From positions 27,860,161 through 27,924,160 of the forward strand of contig NC_092859.1 of assembly GCF_032062135.1 (NCBI RefSeq): DNA of 64,000 nt. The letters are read 5' to 3'. This DNA comes from Pyxicephalus adspersus. Taxonomy: Eukaryota > Chordata > Amphibia > Anura > Pyxicephalidae. The notes beneath the pieces were generated by a model. That model saw only the letters and a list, made by a program, of their open reading frames with translations, had not been told where the DNA came from and ran no database searches. Below are positions 1 to 12,204 of the stretch, piece after piece (positions within the stretch are counted from its first letter, which is position 1; each line of letters opens with the position of its first letter). The position numbers and the translations under genes are program-made.

Positions 1-801
1 CTTTTAAGTAAAAACAGCTTTATCAGTGATAAACACTATATATTTACGCACAATACACCTCAAATTCTGGATCCCTTGTTTTTATGACAAAAAAGGGTAG
101 TGACATTCTCTCCTAACAAAACACTAAATAAAAGCATGTCCTTGAGTTAAAGAATTCAATATTTATAGATCTTTTTCTGTAAATGTTGCTTCTGGGTGCC
201 ATTTTTGGTTAAAACAAAACTTTGAATGAACAGGAATGACAATGTTGTATTCCTGTAATAAGCCTTGCCTTCCCATAACCCTCCAGGAATAGAAATGTTG
301 GCAAGCCAGCTGAAGGTGGACCATGGTGGCTGGCCGATAATCGCTTCGCTCACAGGCACCTCTGCTCAGTCATTAGCAGTGACAGCCAAACACTTGCTTC
401 ATTCTGTCTTTGCTAAACCAGTAGCTCTCGGGACGCAGCTCAGTGTGAGAGCCGCAGCTCAGTGTGAGAGCAGCGGGGACAGGAATAGCACACTAAGAGA
501 CGCTGCCAGGTCAACACACAACCTTTCTTTTAATTTACATTAGATTAACCATACATGTTTTCTTTGTGGAGTAGATGTCTTAACAGAGGTAACAATGCTA
601 CATGTGTTGGAGGTAAATTCATAGAGGTCAGCAGGGTACATAACTCAAGAGCACCTGTCACTTTGTAACAAATATTAATTAATACAGACAAAAGCACATA
701 CTTATCCTTGCATCTGGGAATAATGGTTACCTTTCTGATATCCTATTCCTTTGAAACAAATATTGGCAATGCTAGACAGATTTCAGAACTACAATATTTA
801 T
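1..801. other. Unique AT-rich non-coding DNA with a small tandem duplication
   Basis: No coding signal or repeat family is recognised here. The one visible structure is a head-to-tail duplication of about 19-20 bp at roughly 434-472, in which GCAGCTCAGTGTGAGAGC occurs twice in a row. The open frames of 60-90 codons in this stretch have no recognisable domain and run through low-complexity DNA. Confidence 0.6.
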
Positions 802-803
802 TA

Positions 804-1707
804 CCGTATTTTTCGCCGTATAAGACGCACTTTTTCTTCCCCAAAACTGGGGGGGAAAAGTGGGTGCGTCTTATACGGCGAATACAGTTTTAAAAAATAT
901 TTAAAAGAACATACCGGTACTCACCCGATACCGCGATCCAGCGCGCTTCTCTTCTTCTCTCTTCTCCTCCTGGCTGCAGCGCGTGTCTCCTCCTTCCTTC
1001 AGAGCCGAGCGAGGAGAAGCCGGCACACGCGCCCCCGCGATCCGGCGCGCTTCTTTTCTTNNNNNNNNNNNNNNNNNNNNNNNNNNNNNNNNNNNNNNNN
1101 NNNNNNNNNNNNNNNNNNNNNNNNNNNNNNNNNNNNNNNNNNNNNNNNNNNNNNNNNNNNNNNNNNNNNNNNNNNNNNNNNNNNNNNNNNNNNNNNNNNN
1201 NNNNNNNNNNNNNNNNNNNNNNNNNNNNNNNNNNNNNNNNNNNNNNNNNNNNNNNNNNNNNNNNNNNNNNNNNNNNNNNNNNNNNNNNNNNNNNNNNNNN
1301 NNNNNNNNNNNNNNNNNNNNNNNNNNNNNNNNNNNNNNNNNNNNNNNNNNNNNNNNNNNNNNNNNNNNNNNNNNNNNNNNNNNNNNNNNNNNNNNNNNNN
1401 NNNNNNNNNNNNNNNNNNNNNNNNNNNNNNNNNNNNNNNNNNNNNNNNNNNNNNNNNNNNNNNNNNNNNNNNNNNNNNNNNNNNNNNNNNNNNNNNNNNN
1501 NNNNNNNNNNNNNNNNNNNNNNNNNNNNNNNNNNNNNNNNNNNNNNNNNNNNNNNNNNNNNNNNNNNNNNNTGAATTGGCACAGGGTGATCAGAAGGGGA
1601 TAAATTGGCACATGAGTGATCAGAAGGGGAATAATCTTTCAGAATCTTTTTTTTTCTAGATTTTCCTCCTTTAAAATTGGCTGCGTCTTATACGCCGAAA
1701 AATACGG
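804..1707. mobile_element. Tc1/mariner-type non-autonomous element (MITE) containing an assembly gap
   Basis: The two ends are inverted copies: CCGTATTTTTCGCCGTATAA at the left and its near-complement ending AAAAATACGG at the right. Each end is flanked by TA (802-803 and 1708-1709), the target preference of Tc1/mariner transposons. The left end folds on itself, because the terminal motif recurs inverted at about 864-885. The interior is GC-rich: CCGCGATCC followed by a GCGCGCTTCTYTTCTT block appears twice about 104 bp apart (near 931 and 1035), just before the N run. After the gap a unit of about 30 bp containing GATCAGAAGGGGA appears twice. No transposase is visible, so the element was presumably moved in trans. 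The true length is uncertain because the gap size may be arbitrary. Confidence 0.75.
1061..1571. other. Assembly gap (511 N)
   Basis: This run of N lies inside a repetitive, GC-rich transposon interior, which probably explains the assembly failure. Open frames spanning it are artefacts. Confidence 0.99.
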
Positions 1708-1710
1708 TAA

Positions 1711-2003
1711 TATTACACAGTATTTCTATAGCGCCATTATATTACGCAGTGCTTTACATAGTCCATAGTCACTAGCAGTCCCTCAAAGGGGCTCACAATC
1801 TAATGCCCCAACCATAGTCATATGTCTTTAATACAGTCTAAGGTCAATTTGCGGGGGAAGCCAATTAAACTGCCTGCATTTTTTTGAATATGGGAGGAAA
1901 CCCACGCAAACATGGGGAGAACCTTCAAACTCCATGCAGATAGTGTCCTGCATGAGATTCAAACCTTGGACCTAGTGCTGCAAAGGCCGGAGTGCTAACC
2001 TTT
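1711..2003 (-). mobile_element. tRNA-derived SINE, copy 1
   Basis: On the minus strand the element starts with a tRNA-like head that holds a recognisable B box (GGTTTGAATC). It continues through a body containing GGAGTTTGAAGGTTCTCCCC and TGGGTTTCCTCCCATATT, and ends in a tail that includes ATTGTGAGCCCCTTTGAGGG and a GCGCTATA-type motif. The A-box end is damaged or lost. Related copies lie at 22509-22775, 24476-24756 and 63178-63506, all in the same orientation. The 3' tail abuts the mariner-type element at 804-1707, which may have inserted into the SINE's AT-rich tail. Confidence 0.8.
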
Positions 2004-2042
2004 GAGGATTTATTTTGCAGCAAGCCTATATCTGCATATTGG

Positions 2043-2165
2043 GCCGAATTTATTAAAATTCTGCAAGACTGGAGAAGATAAATTTTCATAGGAGAACCAG
2101 GGTGATCCAGTAAATATGGAATGGCTCTGGACTAGGATTAAAAATGATTGCCAACTGATAGTAAC
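2043..2165. repeat. Left half of a foldback (palindromic) repeat
   Basis: It begins with a TTTATTAAA-type end and continues with GACTGGAGAAGATAAATTTT, then AGGGTGATCCAGTAAA and GGAATGGCTCTGG. This matches the left arm of the foldback family found complete at 54780-54998. The right arm is missing, so it is a deleted copy. Confidence 0.7.
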
Positions 2166-4127
2166 TGATTTTTTTTCCTTCTATCTACTAGTTTTGAAGA
2201 ATAGGGAACTCAATGCCCCAAAAAGCATTGACTGTATCTTTTTTTTATCAATCATCAACAGGATAATCTGGATTTAAAGCAATAACGGGTAGGGATTTTC
2301 AACTCTGGGACAATAGGAAAGGTGGAAGCCATAGGAGCTCCGAAAAGCACCAGGGGATTTATAGGGGAGCCTCATTTTTCTATGGTGCGTTTAAAGCAGT
2401 TTAAAGCCAATTGTATTTTATTAACCACCCCATTTGGTGATCAGACCAAAAGGAACACTTGGAACTTTTGGGTACCTGGTGTTTGCCCAATACTATCTAA
2501 AAAGCTTATAATATTAGGACAACTTGTGCTAAAAAAAAACATTAAACGGTAAAAAAAAAATCTGTTTTTACTCTTTAGCTGTCATTAAAATAATCCCAAA
2601 GAAGAGAAGATAAACAGATGGAAGTGAGAATCAGTGGCTAAAGGCGAAACAATCCTTGGAACATGGCAATAGAAAAAAAAATATATTATACATATATAAT
2701 CATCCAATACATCACATAGATCTGAGCCATCTGCCTGTCAATGATCTACAAATATTGTAGGTGAGGGAAAAAAATAGGTATTATTTCTTGCTGAGTAGAA
2801 CTTGGTATAAAACCAGTGTCATTTTAGCTACAAGTCACTAGAATACTTATGCCCAGCAAGTTCAAATTACACTACTGAGAAAATAAATACACTTTGTAAG
2901 AACACAGAATGTTCTTTTAAAAACCTTCTCCATAAAAAGGACATTAGCCGCTTTGCTTATTGAAAAACAACATGATCATTTGGCATAGTCATAAAAACAA
3001 AAAGAAAGAAAGAAAAACACATGGGAGCGTTTTCATAATTCTAAAATGGGAGTTTAATGCCTTTGCTCCATTTTGCACATGTTTGGTGCTGGGGAACTGC
3101 AGTGCCATAAATCTGTATAATTTATTGTATAATTGTATTCTATGTGATCCTAAAGGCTATCAGGGGTGACTGTACTGTACTGTTTGGATATATTTCTACC
3201 CAGGGTCAACGTAAAAGTGATCACTGTAAATTAATTAAATACTACTACTACTTTTAAACAATATCCTATTTTACCTGCTAGGAAGTCGGGTCTCAATCCA
3301 CAAATAAAATTCACTAGCTAATAACAGAAAGAAGGAAAAAGGGGAAGCAAAACATAAAAATGCCTACCTAACATCCCAAATTTCGGTGAGATTTGGAGGC
3401 ATCACTGGGGTTACTCTAGGATCCTAAAGAAATCGACATCTTGCTGAATTCATACATCACACAACTAAAAGGCCTAAAAAGCCACCTAACTTTTTCTTGC
3501 AGAAATCCTGGACACTTGTGGAGTATCCTGAATATCAGGTGTTCATGTTACTGCTTGGGAAAGGTAGATATTTCCTTTTGGTTGTCCAGCAATGGGGTCC
3601 TCTCAGGCATAAGAAGATTGTATGGCATCATGACAGCTCTAAGAGGGGAGCAGATGGCACCGCCACAAGTGATGAAAGTACCACTAGTCTTCACAAATGG
3701 AACAGGTTTTAAGGTGGGACATAGATGGTGGACATAAGTAAGTAGAGCGCAGCTTCCGATGATATTTTCTTTTAAATGTGGTCACTAGGTGGAAGGAATC
3801 AGATTCAGATTTTACTTGCAATAAAGCCTCCACATCTGCATTCCGGTGCCAGTCAGTAGAACCCATTACAAAACTGAACAGTTGGCTCAGCTAAACAATG
3901 TAGTTTACAAGAGCATCCAAGGATAACCAAGCAGCAACCTGTCCCGCCGTGTCTTCAAAAAGGTAAATAGAATCTTAAATATGAATTCAAGAACCTGATG
4001 GAATTTCTGGCCTCTTTAAACACGGCGTGAATTATGGAAAGTTCACCTCAGCAGAGACCAGGCATAGATCGATGCAGCTGCCAACAAAACCACTACTGCA
4101 AATCTCTCATTTCTAATTACTAAGCAA

Positions 4128-4262
4128 GTGGAAAGAGATGCGCCCAGCGTGCCAGCCAGCTGGGAAGTCACGCCAGCCAGGCAAAACCACCCACCATATT
4201 CACGCTGTCATCGGAATAAGAAAACTGCAGACAAACCAGCTACTCGAGCCAAGAGCAGGCGT
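4128..4262. promoter_or_regulatory. Candidate conserved non-coding element
   Basis: A compact, relatively GC-rich block with several retained CpGs and CCAGC-type motifs lies between AT-rich stretches and matches none of the repeat families in the window. Retained CpGs in otherwise CpG-poor DNA can reflect function or hypomethylation. This is inference only; no alignment was possible. Confidence 0.2.
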
Positions 4263-5639
4263 GCTTACTGTAAATCTGTGCTGCTATATGTAAAAGAAAA
4301 CAAAAAACAAGAATGTACGTTAGGAGTAGCTACAGATACATTTCAGACAGAAATAAATTACAAAAATGAAAATTAGTTATGTTACAAAAAAAAAAATGAC
4401 TTTTTAGGAATAGTTAATACAAGTACATAAGGGCAGGGTCAGACCTAGTTTGGGATCAAGCGATCCTGCACAGCTCCCTGTGGCACGTTGCAGCTGGCAC
4501 CCTGCCGGGAACACAATCGCTTATAATATTGGTACCTGAAAAACAGCGTCTGTGCATTTGATAACTGGCAGCAGTGAGTGGTACCGCTAATTGCTGCCCT
4601 CACTCATTCTCTATGGAACTGCCACCGGGAGGCGCTACATGTAGAGGCAGCAGTTCACTTAGATGAGGAAGCGGTAAATGCATCACAAACACATGGCCTA
4701 AACCCCTTTTTCTATATTTCCCTGCATATCAGGACCGGCAGAAAGAAAGCCTTCAGTCTGACCCAATCAGGCACTACACTACACCGCTTGTCACATGGCA
4801 AACACTGTCATATGGCTTTTTATATAGCTGAAGCTACGACGGGTTCAGTTGTTATATAGCACCTGTGTAATGAAATGTGTACACAAACTTGCTTTATTGC
4901 CAACTTAACACTATGGGTAAAGATGATGCCCGGTACTTCTTTTTAAAGGCTACATGTGATCCTTCCTACTTCCTATGATACAGCACTAGGTGTCTAAGCA
5001 GCCAATAACAGATCCCAATACTGCCACTGTCTATTTCCTAAAGCTTTGTTCTTTTTTTATCATTAAAATATTGTGGTGGTCTTTTCTTGTCTCTTACTCA
5101 CTTTTGTCTAGATTCACATTTTCCAGCTTCAGCTACACATTATTTCTCTGTATTGGTTTGTGCATGATATATGGTGGCATGGCTGCATGTAGTCTCCACC
5201 AGGGGGCGTATGTGATGACATGACAACACAGGAGTACAGTTGGGAGACAGTTGTCACATCATTACTAAAACATCCTAAACATAACCACTTATCACAGGAT
5301 CACCTGTATCAATTGATTAAAAATTGTCAAACAATAAAACCTGAATGACATTAAAGTGTTATGGTTTTTATGAGATTTCAGTGGTTGTAGAGCTATTTCA
5401 TGAGAACCTGTTGCTTCTTCCCAATACAAATGTAGCTGGACGGAATGACAAATCTTTTGGCAGGTAAAACATTTTCCATAAATGTTGCTATCTACCTGGA
5501 GTTCTGCTTTATAAAAAACAACATGATTCAATTTTATCTGTTCTGCTTTTTTTCATAGTAATCCTCTGGGAGCACATGAAAAATGCAGGACCCTATTCAT
5601 TTTGTAAGCCAAAGATTTATAAAGCGGTGCATAATTCGA

Positions 5640-5960
5640 CAATACACAGCCGCAGTACATCTTCGTCAACATTCTTCTCTAACTTTTGTGCGGCAGCTCA
5701 GCAGTGTGATCAAAGCTCAGCAAAACATTGTGACTTCTGCTGGTATTAAATAATCTATCATTGCACAGGAGAGATGTTTGGCTCGGCTCTGATCTCTTTT
5801 CCTCCCTCTAAAAACTTTTTTTCTCTTTTCATTCATGTTCGGCATTTTCTTTTGGTCTCAACTGAATGTCAATTGCTAATTATCCTTTTTTCCTGTTATT
5901 TCTTTTAACCTAATTACGATGCTACAATCAGACAAACAGAATCATGCCTGGATGAGCATA
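5640..5960. promoter_or_regulatory. Candidate conserved non-coding element
   Basis: A unique block with high-complexity sequence, several CpGs near its left end, and TAAT/ATTA homeodomain-type cores (for example in TGCTAATTATCC) near its right end. It has no similarity to the repeats in this window. The call rests on sequence texture, not on an alignment. Confidence 0.22.
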
Positions 5961-6060
5961 TCTTCTGGTGTTTGCAAAACAGGTTAAAGCAATTGTACAA
6001 ATACAAAAATGGATTAAAGTGACTCTAGCATCAGATATGGAGGCTTACTAAGTAACGTGA

Positions 6061-6180
6061 ATGTGTGACACTTTCAGGTATTTATTACTTCTCACAGCAC
6101 TCCCTCTGATAATACCAGTATCTGCTCCAATGGGGAACAGTACCATCTTTGTTCGGGCATCATCCAGGATCAGCTTCATA
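6061..6180 (+). repeat. Direct repeat flanking an interspersed element, left copy
   Basis: It contains GTGACACTTTCAGGTATTTA, then CAGCACTCCCTCTGA and CATCTTTGTTCGGGCATCAT. The same order of motifs recurs at 6849-6978 with moderate divergence. The two copies flank about 670 bp and may be two fragments of one repeat family, or a local duplication. Confidence 0.65.
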
Positions 6181-6339
6181 TTAGTGAGGGACTACTATGC
6201 AATTATTTTACCACCAATGTGAACAATATATTTGTATCATTCTGAAAAATGGTGGAGTGCCATACAAGCTAACCATACTGTCTTGGATATATGAAGTCCA
6301 AATCTTTTTTCAGAATAGATCAAACATCGGACATATCTT

Positions 6340-6840
6340 ATGAAATAAGAAAGTTGAAGTAAACCCAAAACTAAACCAAAATCAAAATCACACTTACCTT
6401 CAATCCCACAGATCAGTCTGTCTGTTGGGTGGTTTCTTCCATCAGGTCCAGAGTCATCCTGGTATCTGTCTTCGGCCCGGTGCAGAGGGAGCGCCGACAT
6501 CTTCTCCTCTCTTCTTGTTCTTCATTCTACCTCACCTGATCTCGCACTGCACATGTGTGAGATCGAAAAAAAATTCACTATTGATGAAAGGGCTCCTTCT
6601 GCCCATGCCCGAGCATCTTGGCTACTGCAGCCAAGGGCGTCCTGGGATGCATGACATAGGTATTCCGGGAGGCTCTGCGCTCCTATTCATTCTCGATCGC
6701 CTAGGCTAAATAAAAAGGGTGTTGCACCTAAATAAACACTAACCAACAAAATTTTTACTTTAAACAAAAGGGTTGTCTACCCTTTTATGTAAAGTAAAAA
6801 TTCAGAGTTTAGGTATGCTTTATGTCTGTGAATGCAAAGT
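6340..6840 (-). repeat. Frog interspersed repeat family A, copy 1
   Basis: It shares blocks in inverted order with 26160-26680. These include a CACATGTG...GAGATC block, a GGATGCATGACATAGGTATT / TACCTATGTCACACATCC block (same segment, opposite strand), and a terminal ACTTTA...TAAAGT hairpin. Near 6752-6801 two nested hairpins are visible: ATTTTTACTTTA pairs with TAAAGTAAAAAT, and AAAAGGG pairs with CCCTTTT. No coding capacity is seen. The class is unknown; it is probably a non-autonomous DNA element. Confidence 0.6.
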
Positions 6841-6848
6841 AATGTGTT

Positions 6849-6978
6849 AGTGTGACACTTCCAGGTATTTATTACCAAACACACGAATCACAGTACTCCC
6901 CCTGAAAATGTCAATTGCTGCTTTATTCTCTAGAAGGACATCATCTTTGTTCAGATATCATCCAGGGACAACATTTAC
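6849..6978 (+). repeat. Direct repeat flanking an interspersed element, right copy
   Basis: It contains GTGACACTTCCAGGTATTTA, then CAGTACTCCCCCTGA and CATCTTTGTTCAGATATCAT, in the same order and orientation as 6061-6180. Confidence 0.65.
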
Positions 6979-6979
6979 T

Positions 6980-9900
6980 GCATAGAAATGTTGACTCAGG
7001 GAGGACACAATCATGTACTGTAAATCGGGGTGCCTGACTAGTTCATGACTGTGTTCACCTAGGTCTGCTGCAGCCTCTCCCCTGGTAACTCAGTCAGTGA
7101 CTTTGTCTATGCTGAGATTAACTCATTAGTCTGCTCCATGCAGAAGGAAGCATTTCCTCAGTCTCCTCCTCCCCATTGGAAGACTGCAGTTGCTTCTTTT
7201 CACAGTCAGAGAACAAAACTAAGAACCATACCGCTCCCGGATTTATATGACTGTGTAATCTCCTGTGTTCTCCCTGATTTAGAGAAAAGATTCAGGTGCT
7301 ACCAGGGTGTACTCTGTAAAAATTAATAAATATCTGGAAGTGGTACTATTACCTGCATTACTAATATATTTATATATATTTATATATATATGTACCCAAA
7401 TAGGAAGCAAAGACCACTTAGCAAAAAATGCTGACAGGCAGACTTTTTCCATCATAGAGTTATGTACATGTGCCATTCAGTGTATATTCCAACACAATGC
7501 TAAAATAAAGTAGCTCCCTTGTAATCATCCTGACACAGCCAGTAAAGAAGAGCAAACTTTAAACTTGGAAGACTGGTTGAAAATATCAGAGACAAAGAAG
7601 GAGCAAAAATGGAGATTGTGCAGATGAAGGGGTGATTTTGGAAATGGTGCAATAATTTACAAATATTCTGTGCACATTGTAGGTAAAACCATTAAGCCAG
7701 CTATATACAGGTCTGCTTTAGGGTGAAGTATATTCAACCTAATTCCAAAAATATTTGTCCTGCATATAAACTTGTGTAGCTGGGCCTGTAAAAAAAATCA
7801 GAAAATAAAAAGAATCAGAATCCAATTTTGTAAATCCCATGTACCCTGAGCAAAGGTAAATTTTTACAAACCCAGCAAATAAAAATCTGAAAACCGGTCC
7901 TACTGCCTGGTTGGAGAGTAGAAAGCAATCAATGCATTGTTTTTATTTGAGCTCCATCATAAAAGCATGCCAAGGTGATGAGGGTCAACTTCTGAAAAGC
8001 CTAAGAAGACTGGTGTAGGCAGCAGAGAAAGCACAACAAAGACAGATAAAGTAGACGGGAGAAAAACTGTATCTGCCCCGACATTACATAACAAACGCGG
8101 CATGACTGAGAATCTGCTCGCGCCTCATTTACAGCTTTCTGTATAATTGAAGGTGACAGCAGAGGTCAAAGCAAAGCAAACAAGAGGTGATAAAAACCAA
8201 CCGTATCGCTGCAATGACCGAATGTGGCATTTTATGATCACAGATGATACACAGGAGTACTAAACACTAAATAGGCTATTATAGAAGCTTTCGGCCATAA
8301 ACCCTCCATGTCAACGGGGACAAATAAAAATGCGAGGGCCAAGTCCAATCCATCTATCAAGTAATTGGATTGGTTTGAAGAGAAAAGTCGCAGTCTCCTG
8401 AGATGTTGTTAGAGGAAGGATAGGCATAGCGGCTTTAGACAGGTGAACACTGAAAAAAATCTAGGAGGACATTGACTACAGAAAACCAGAGCTCTGACTG
8501 AAGGGATCCACATAATTCTAGGTTTCATATTAAATTCCTTGTCTAGGTTTTTTTTTTTCATATGTTTCCAGTCAAATAAAAAACAGCTCTGGATTCAGTA
8601 CTAACCTATAATCTAGAGCAGTCCCTGTAATGTTCCTTTTCTGCCACAAGATGTCCTCAACCTCTTAGATTAAAGAAGTAAATTTACTAGAATGACAAGT
8701 CATAAGGAGGTAAAGATTGTTGGCAGAAAAGACATAAAAGTTCTCCTTTGCCAAAAAAATTTCCCCCCCACTCCTAATGACTTTTTTCTGTTTGTTTATA
8801 CTGTACGCAGCATGCTCCATGCAGTGCAGAACCAGCTATATTCTTGGTGCTGAAAAGATCTGGATGCTGGAGATAATGCAACTCCTGAGCAAAGTTACAT
8901 CATCACTAGCCCCACAATAACCAAGGAGTATCGTGGTGGACTTGTAAGAGATGGCAAATGAGATGGTGGCTTTGGGCAATGAATTGGTGACCGGACACTG
9001 GACTTGTAATCGCTGAAGAATGATGAGAGAAGCGAAGAATAGAGAGTATAGGGTAAATGGGTGCAATATTTAGCATTAGGTGGGTACAATAGTATATTTA
9101 CACAATATGGCAATAGTTGAAAACCTTTAAAATAAAACCTTACCTTTCAACCATATGTTTTAAACATCTATTAAATCTGTAATGTCAAATTAAAGAGACT
9201 TTGCAATGAGTAACATTTGATGGATGCCATTACAGACCTCTCATTTGAGAATTCCCTGTTATGAAATGGCTTCCATGCATTTTAAGTCTCTGGGAACAAA
9301 TAAAGTAACTAAACAATTCTGATACTCTTTTAACATCAATTTACAAAGTTCTTGTTCCACCCCTGTAAAGAAGATGGCCAGGCAACTATTGTTTTGTAAA
9401 AGAGGGAACACAGTAGCAGCCCCCATATTCTTTTGGTTTCAATAGGTTTTTATTAAAGTTTTACAGAAGACAAATGTACAATCTAGCATATTAAACAATC
9501 ATTCTTCAAGGCAGTGAATGAGAAGTATACAAACAGTAAGAAATGGTAATAAACACTTGGCCAAGGTGATCCTAGCCTCCATAGTTTTATTGTGACAGTT
9601 CCATTTTAAACCCTACATTTTTGTGCATCTGGTAAAAAAAGAAGGAATTGTTCTGTACGAGAACAGCTCTTTAATGGCCACTTGGTCTGCAGTGATGAGG
9701 GGGTCAGAGCATGAAACCAAAGCATGTAGCAGGGGACAAGTGTGACGCTCCTGGGAGCTTTGCATGCTTAGGAGTCTGATGGAGGCTGAAGTAATGGAAC
9801 AGAGAGAAGATAGGAGGCTCAAGCCACCTGATAGATGTGTATTATAACTCTTTATTTTATATTGATTTTTTTGTTACCTGACAGGGTCGCTTTAACAGTC

Positions 9901-11120
9901 ATACGCCAAGATGTACCAACTGCAGAATACTTGAGCTATAAAGTAATCATCTGCCAGATAAAAGGTCAAACCTTGTTGCAGTGTATCTCAGTGCCAGGCA
10001 TCTTTTCCCCCATTTTAAAATCTGGACTCTTTCAGGAGAAAATATTCTGCACTGATTGATGTCGCAGCTGACAAGATGATTCATATCTCGGTCTTCAGGC
10101 CACTTCTGAAATGTTATTAAGGCATATTGGGCACCACAAATAAGCATGATTTACTAGGCAATCTGACAGAATAATAAGAAATATTTGACTTGAAACTTTT
10201 TAAAATTGTATATAGCAAGGAGGAAGAGCTACCTGGAAGAAGAAGCTAGTGGCAGTCCAAAGCTGTTATTTCATGGTATAACAAAATATTGAAATTAAAT
10301 TACATTTTATATTGAGCCCAGAAAATTTCCATATAAAAAATGCCCGACAGAAAAATAAACTTTGCTGTATCCCTATATTCAATAGCTCAGTACATCTCTA
10401 CTTTTCAAAATGACATATCAAGATTCTGGACAATTGGTCCTCTCTGTAATATTTATCAGCTACTTTTTGTTACAGTAGAACTGTGGTTAAGTGATGGAAA
10501 TTAAATAATTACATTATTACATAATTTAAAACAAATCCCTATTAACATTTGCAGCTACAGGTACTGTGGAGTGATTTGTTCTCAAAATCGCTTGTACACA
10601 CAGAACAGTTGTACAGGAAAGGAGGAGAGAGCAGAGGGACTCCTTTTATTGAGAATTTTGAAGATACATTGCTCCACAATGGCTGTAACTAGAGAGGTCA
10701 GTGAGACCATATTGAAATCTTTTGTGCCTCTTCTGCCAGGGTGTAACATTAAAGATTTTTTTCAATTTAGAAAAAAGCAAATTGGAAACAAAACCATAGT
10801 CAAACAAGTTAATATTGTATTTCCATTATTAAAGTTGTGATAATTACACAGTTCTGCCTCACAGTACAGCTTTGCCTAGCAGAGGGATCTTTCTCTGCTG
10901 CTTCACTTTCTTTTATAAGGCTCCTGTCTACCCTGTGAGTGAACAGTAAAAGAAAAAGCAACAAGCTTCAAAAATTCACATCCACATCTCCACCTGTATT
11001 TCAGGCTAAATGTTAAAGTAAAGACCCTTTTCTATTGAAAAAGGTGTTGTCCAATGGTAGAGAAAACATTTTTCACTTAGTGAGTGGTGAAAATATTCTC
11101 TAATTCGGCCTAATTCATAG
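6980..11120. other. Unique non-coding DNA
   Basis: AT-rich sequence with a TATATTTA-rich tract at about 7360-7392 and no recognisable gene or repeat family apart from the candidate element at 7990-8300. The 60-90 codon frames carry no known domain. Confidence 0.5.
7990..8300. promoter_or_regulatory. Candidate conserved non-coding element
   Basis: Unique, high-complexity sequence with scattered CpGs (AAACGCGGC, CTCGCGCC, CCGTATCGC). It contains a nuclear-receptor-like half site (AGGTCAAAG) and a GATAAAA motif, and it is not repeat-derived as far as I can see. These features resemble vertebrate developmental enhancers. The call is inference. Confidence 0.27.
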
Positions 11121-11121
11121 C

Positions 11122-11344
11122 GTCTGATCTATTAAAGCTCTCCAAGGCTGGAGAGGATACACTTTCATCAGTAAACCTAAGTGATCTAGCAAAAGTGGAA
11201 TGGTTTCCTTAAAGTCATTTTCTATGTGTTAGCAAATGTTTTCAATCCTGTCCCAGATCCAATTATTTCAGCTTTTTTTGATCACCCAGGTTCACTAATA
11301 AAAATGTATCTTCTCCAGCATTGGAAAGCTTTTTAAATCAGGCT
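11122..11344. repeat. Foldback repeat, near full length
   Basis: The left arm reads ATTAAAGCTCTCCAAGGCTG, then GAGAGGATACACTTTCATCA. The right arm is the imperfect reverse complement, ending with CTTCTCCAGCATTGGAAAGC and TTTTTAAATCAGGC. The whole unit could form a long hairpin around a spacer that contains GTTAGCAAATGTTTTCAATC. It belongs to the same family as 28475-28632, 33602-34440 and 54780-54998. Confidence 0.85.
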
Positions 11345-11460
11345 CATAGGATCAATGATCTCGAAAACATTTGGGGGAATTCATGGTAAATATCTGGAAA
11401 ATGCATTGATACATAAACCCATAAATGTCATCTAGTCAGGTCTATTGTGGGACATGAGGT

Positions 11461-11617
11461 AATACAAATTTGTATCGGTCTGGGGGTTTTTAAGGCATGT
11501 ATCTTCAAAGAAAAAAGTCAAAAGTAAAAATCCGAAAAATTCACAAAAAAAAGTTTTCGGATTTTATTTTTGATGATGCATCCCTTAAAAATCTCTAAAT
11601 CGATACAATTTTGTATT
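11461..11617. repeat. Palindromic MITE-like hairpin
   Basis: The element is one long imperfect inverted repeat. The left arm begins AATACAAATTTGTATCG and ends AAAAATCCGAAAA. The right arm begins TTTTCGGATTTTATTTTTGA and ends CGATACAATTTTGTATT. The loop is about 15 bp. Total length and structure fit a MITE or foldback element. No coding capacity is present and the superfamily is unknown. Confidence 0.75.
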
Positions 11618-12204
11618 TACTCTTGTCTATGGTGAAATGGGATATGGCTACTATATCCTTGGGAAATTATTATTTACAGATACCGCTTTGTGCTTTTAGG
11701 TACAATAGCCTGTATTTGAAATATGTCTGAGTTCTATCTTAGTGCCTTAACAGGTGTATCTGACCTGCAGTTGACTTCCTTGTAAGCTGCTCCAGCTGCT
11801 TCTGCCAGTGACTGGTAGTGAGACAATAGCTGTTCTAAAGCATAGACAACAACCCATCAGCACAGTTCTTGTTTAGACAGTTTGGCCTTGCACTGCACAG
11901 GGCCACACCAATCACACTGCTGCATGGCACAGTGCCAGAAACTACATCTTCTCCAATGGTGCCATCCTCCATGGGCATCTTGAAAGTCCCCAAATGGGAA
12001 GAGGATGAAAGATTCTCCCTAAGGCTGGAAGGGAGAAGCAGCTGTTTCTCTGATGTGTATTTTATTCTACAGGGTCCAGGAACTGGAGACATATGCAAAA
12101 GTGAAATATGCAAAAGGTAAATTGAAGACTGGAAACAGACAAAAAGCCACAGAGGAGACGGGACCTCACGCTGCCTGCCTCCTGATGACTCAGTCCTTGT
12201 CACA

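Larger units (their letters stand above)
2170..6060. other. Unique non-coding DNA
   Basis: AT-rich sequence with homopolymer runs and a short GAAA microsatellite near 3000. No open frame here shows a recognisable domain. Two stretches look less decayed and CpG-richer than their surroundings and are listed separately (4128-4262 and 5640-5960). Confidence 0.55.

Noticed and set aside
751..1659. Open frames spanning the N run (up to 302 codons)
   Set aside because: Length is created by unknown bases; the flanks are transposon termini.
11835..12203. 122-codon minus-strand frame
   Set aside because: Overlaps another open frame on the plus strand in unique DNA, with no domain or splice context recognised.
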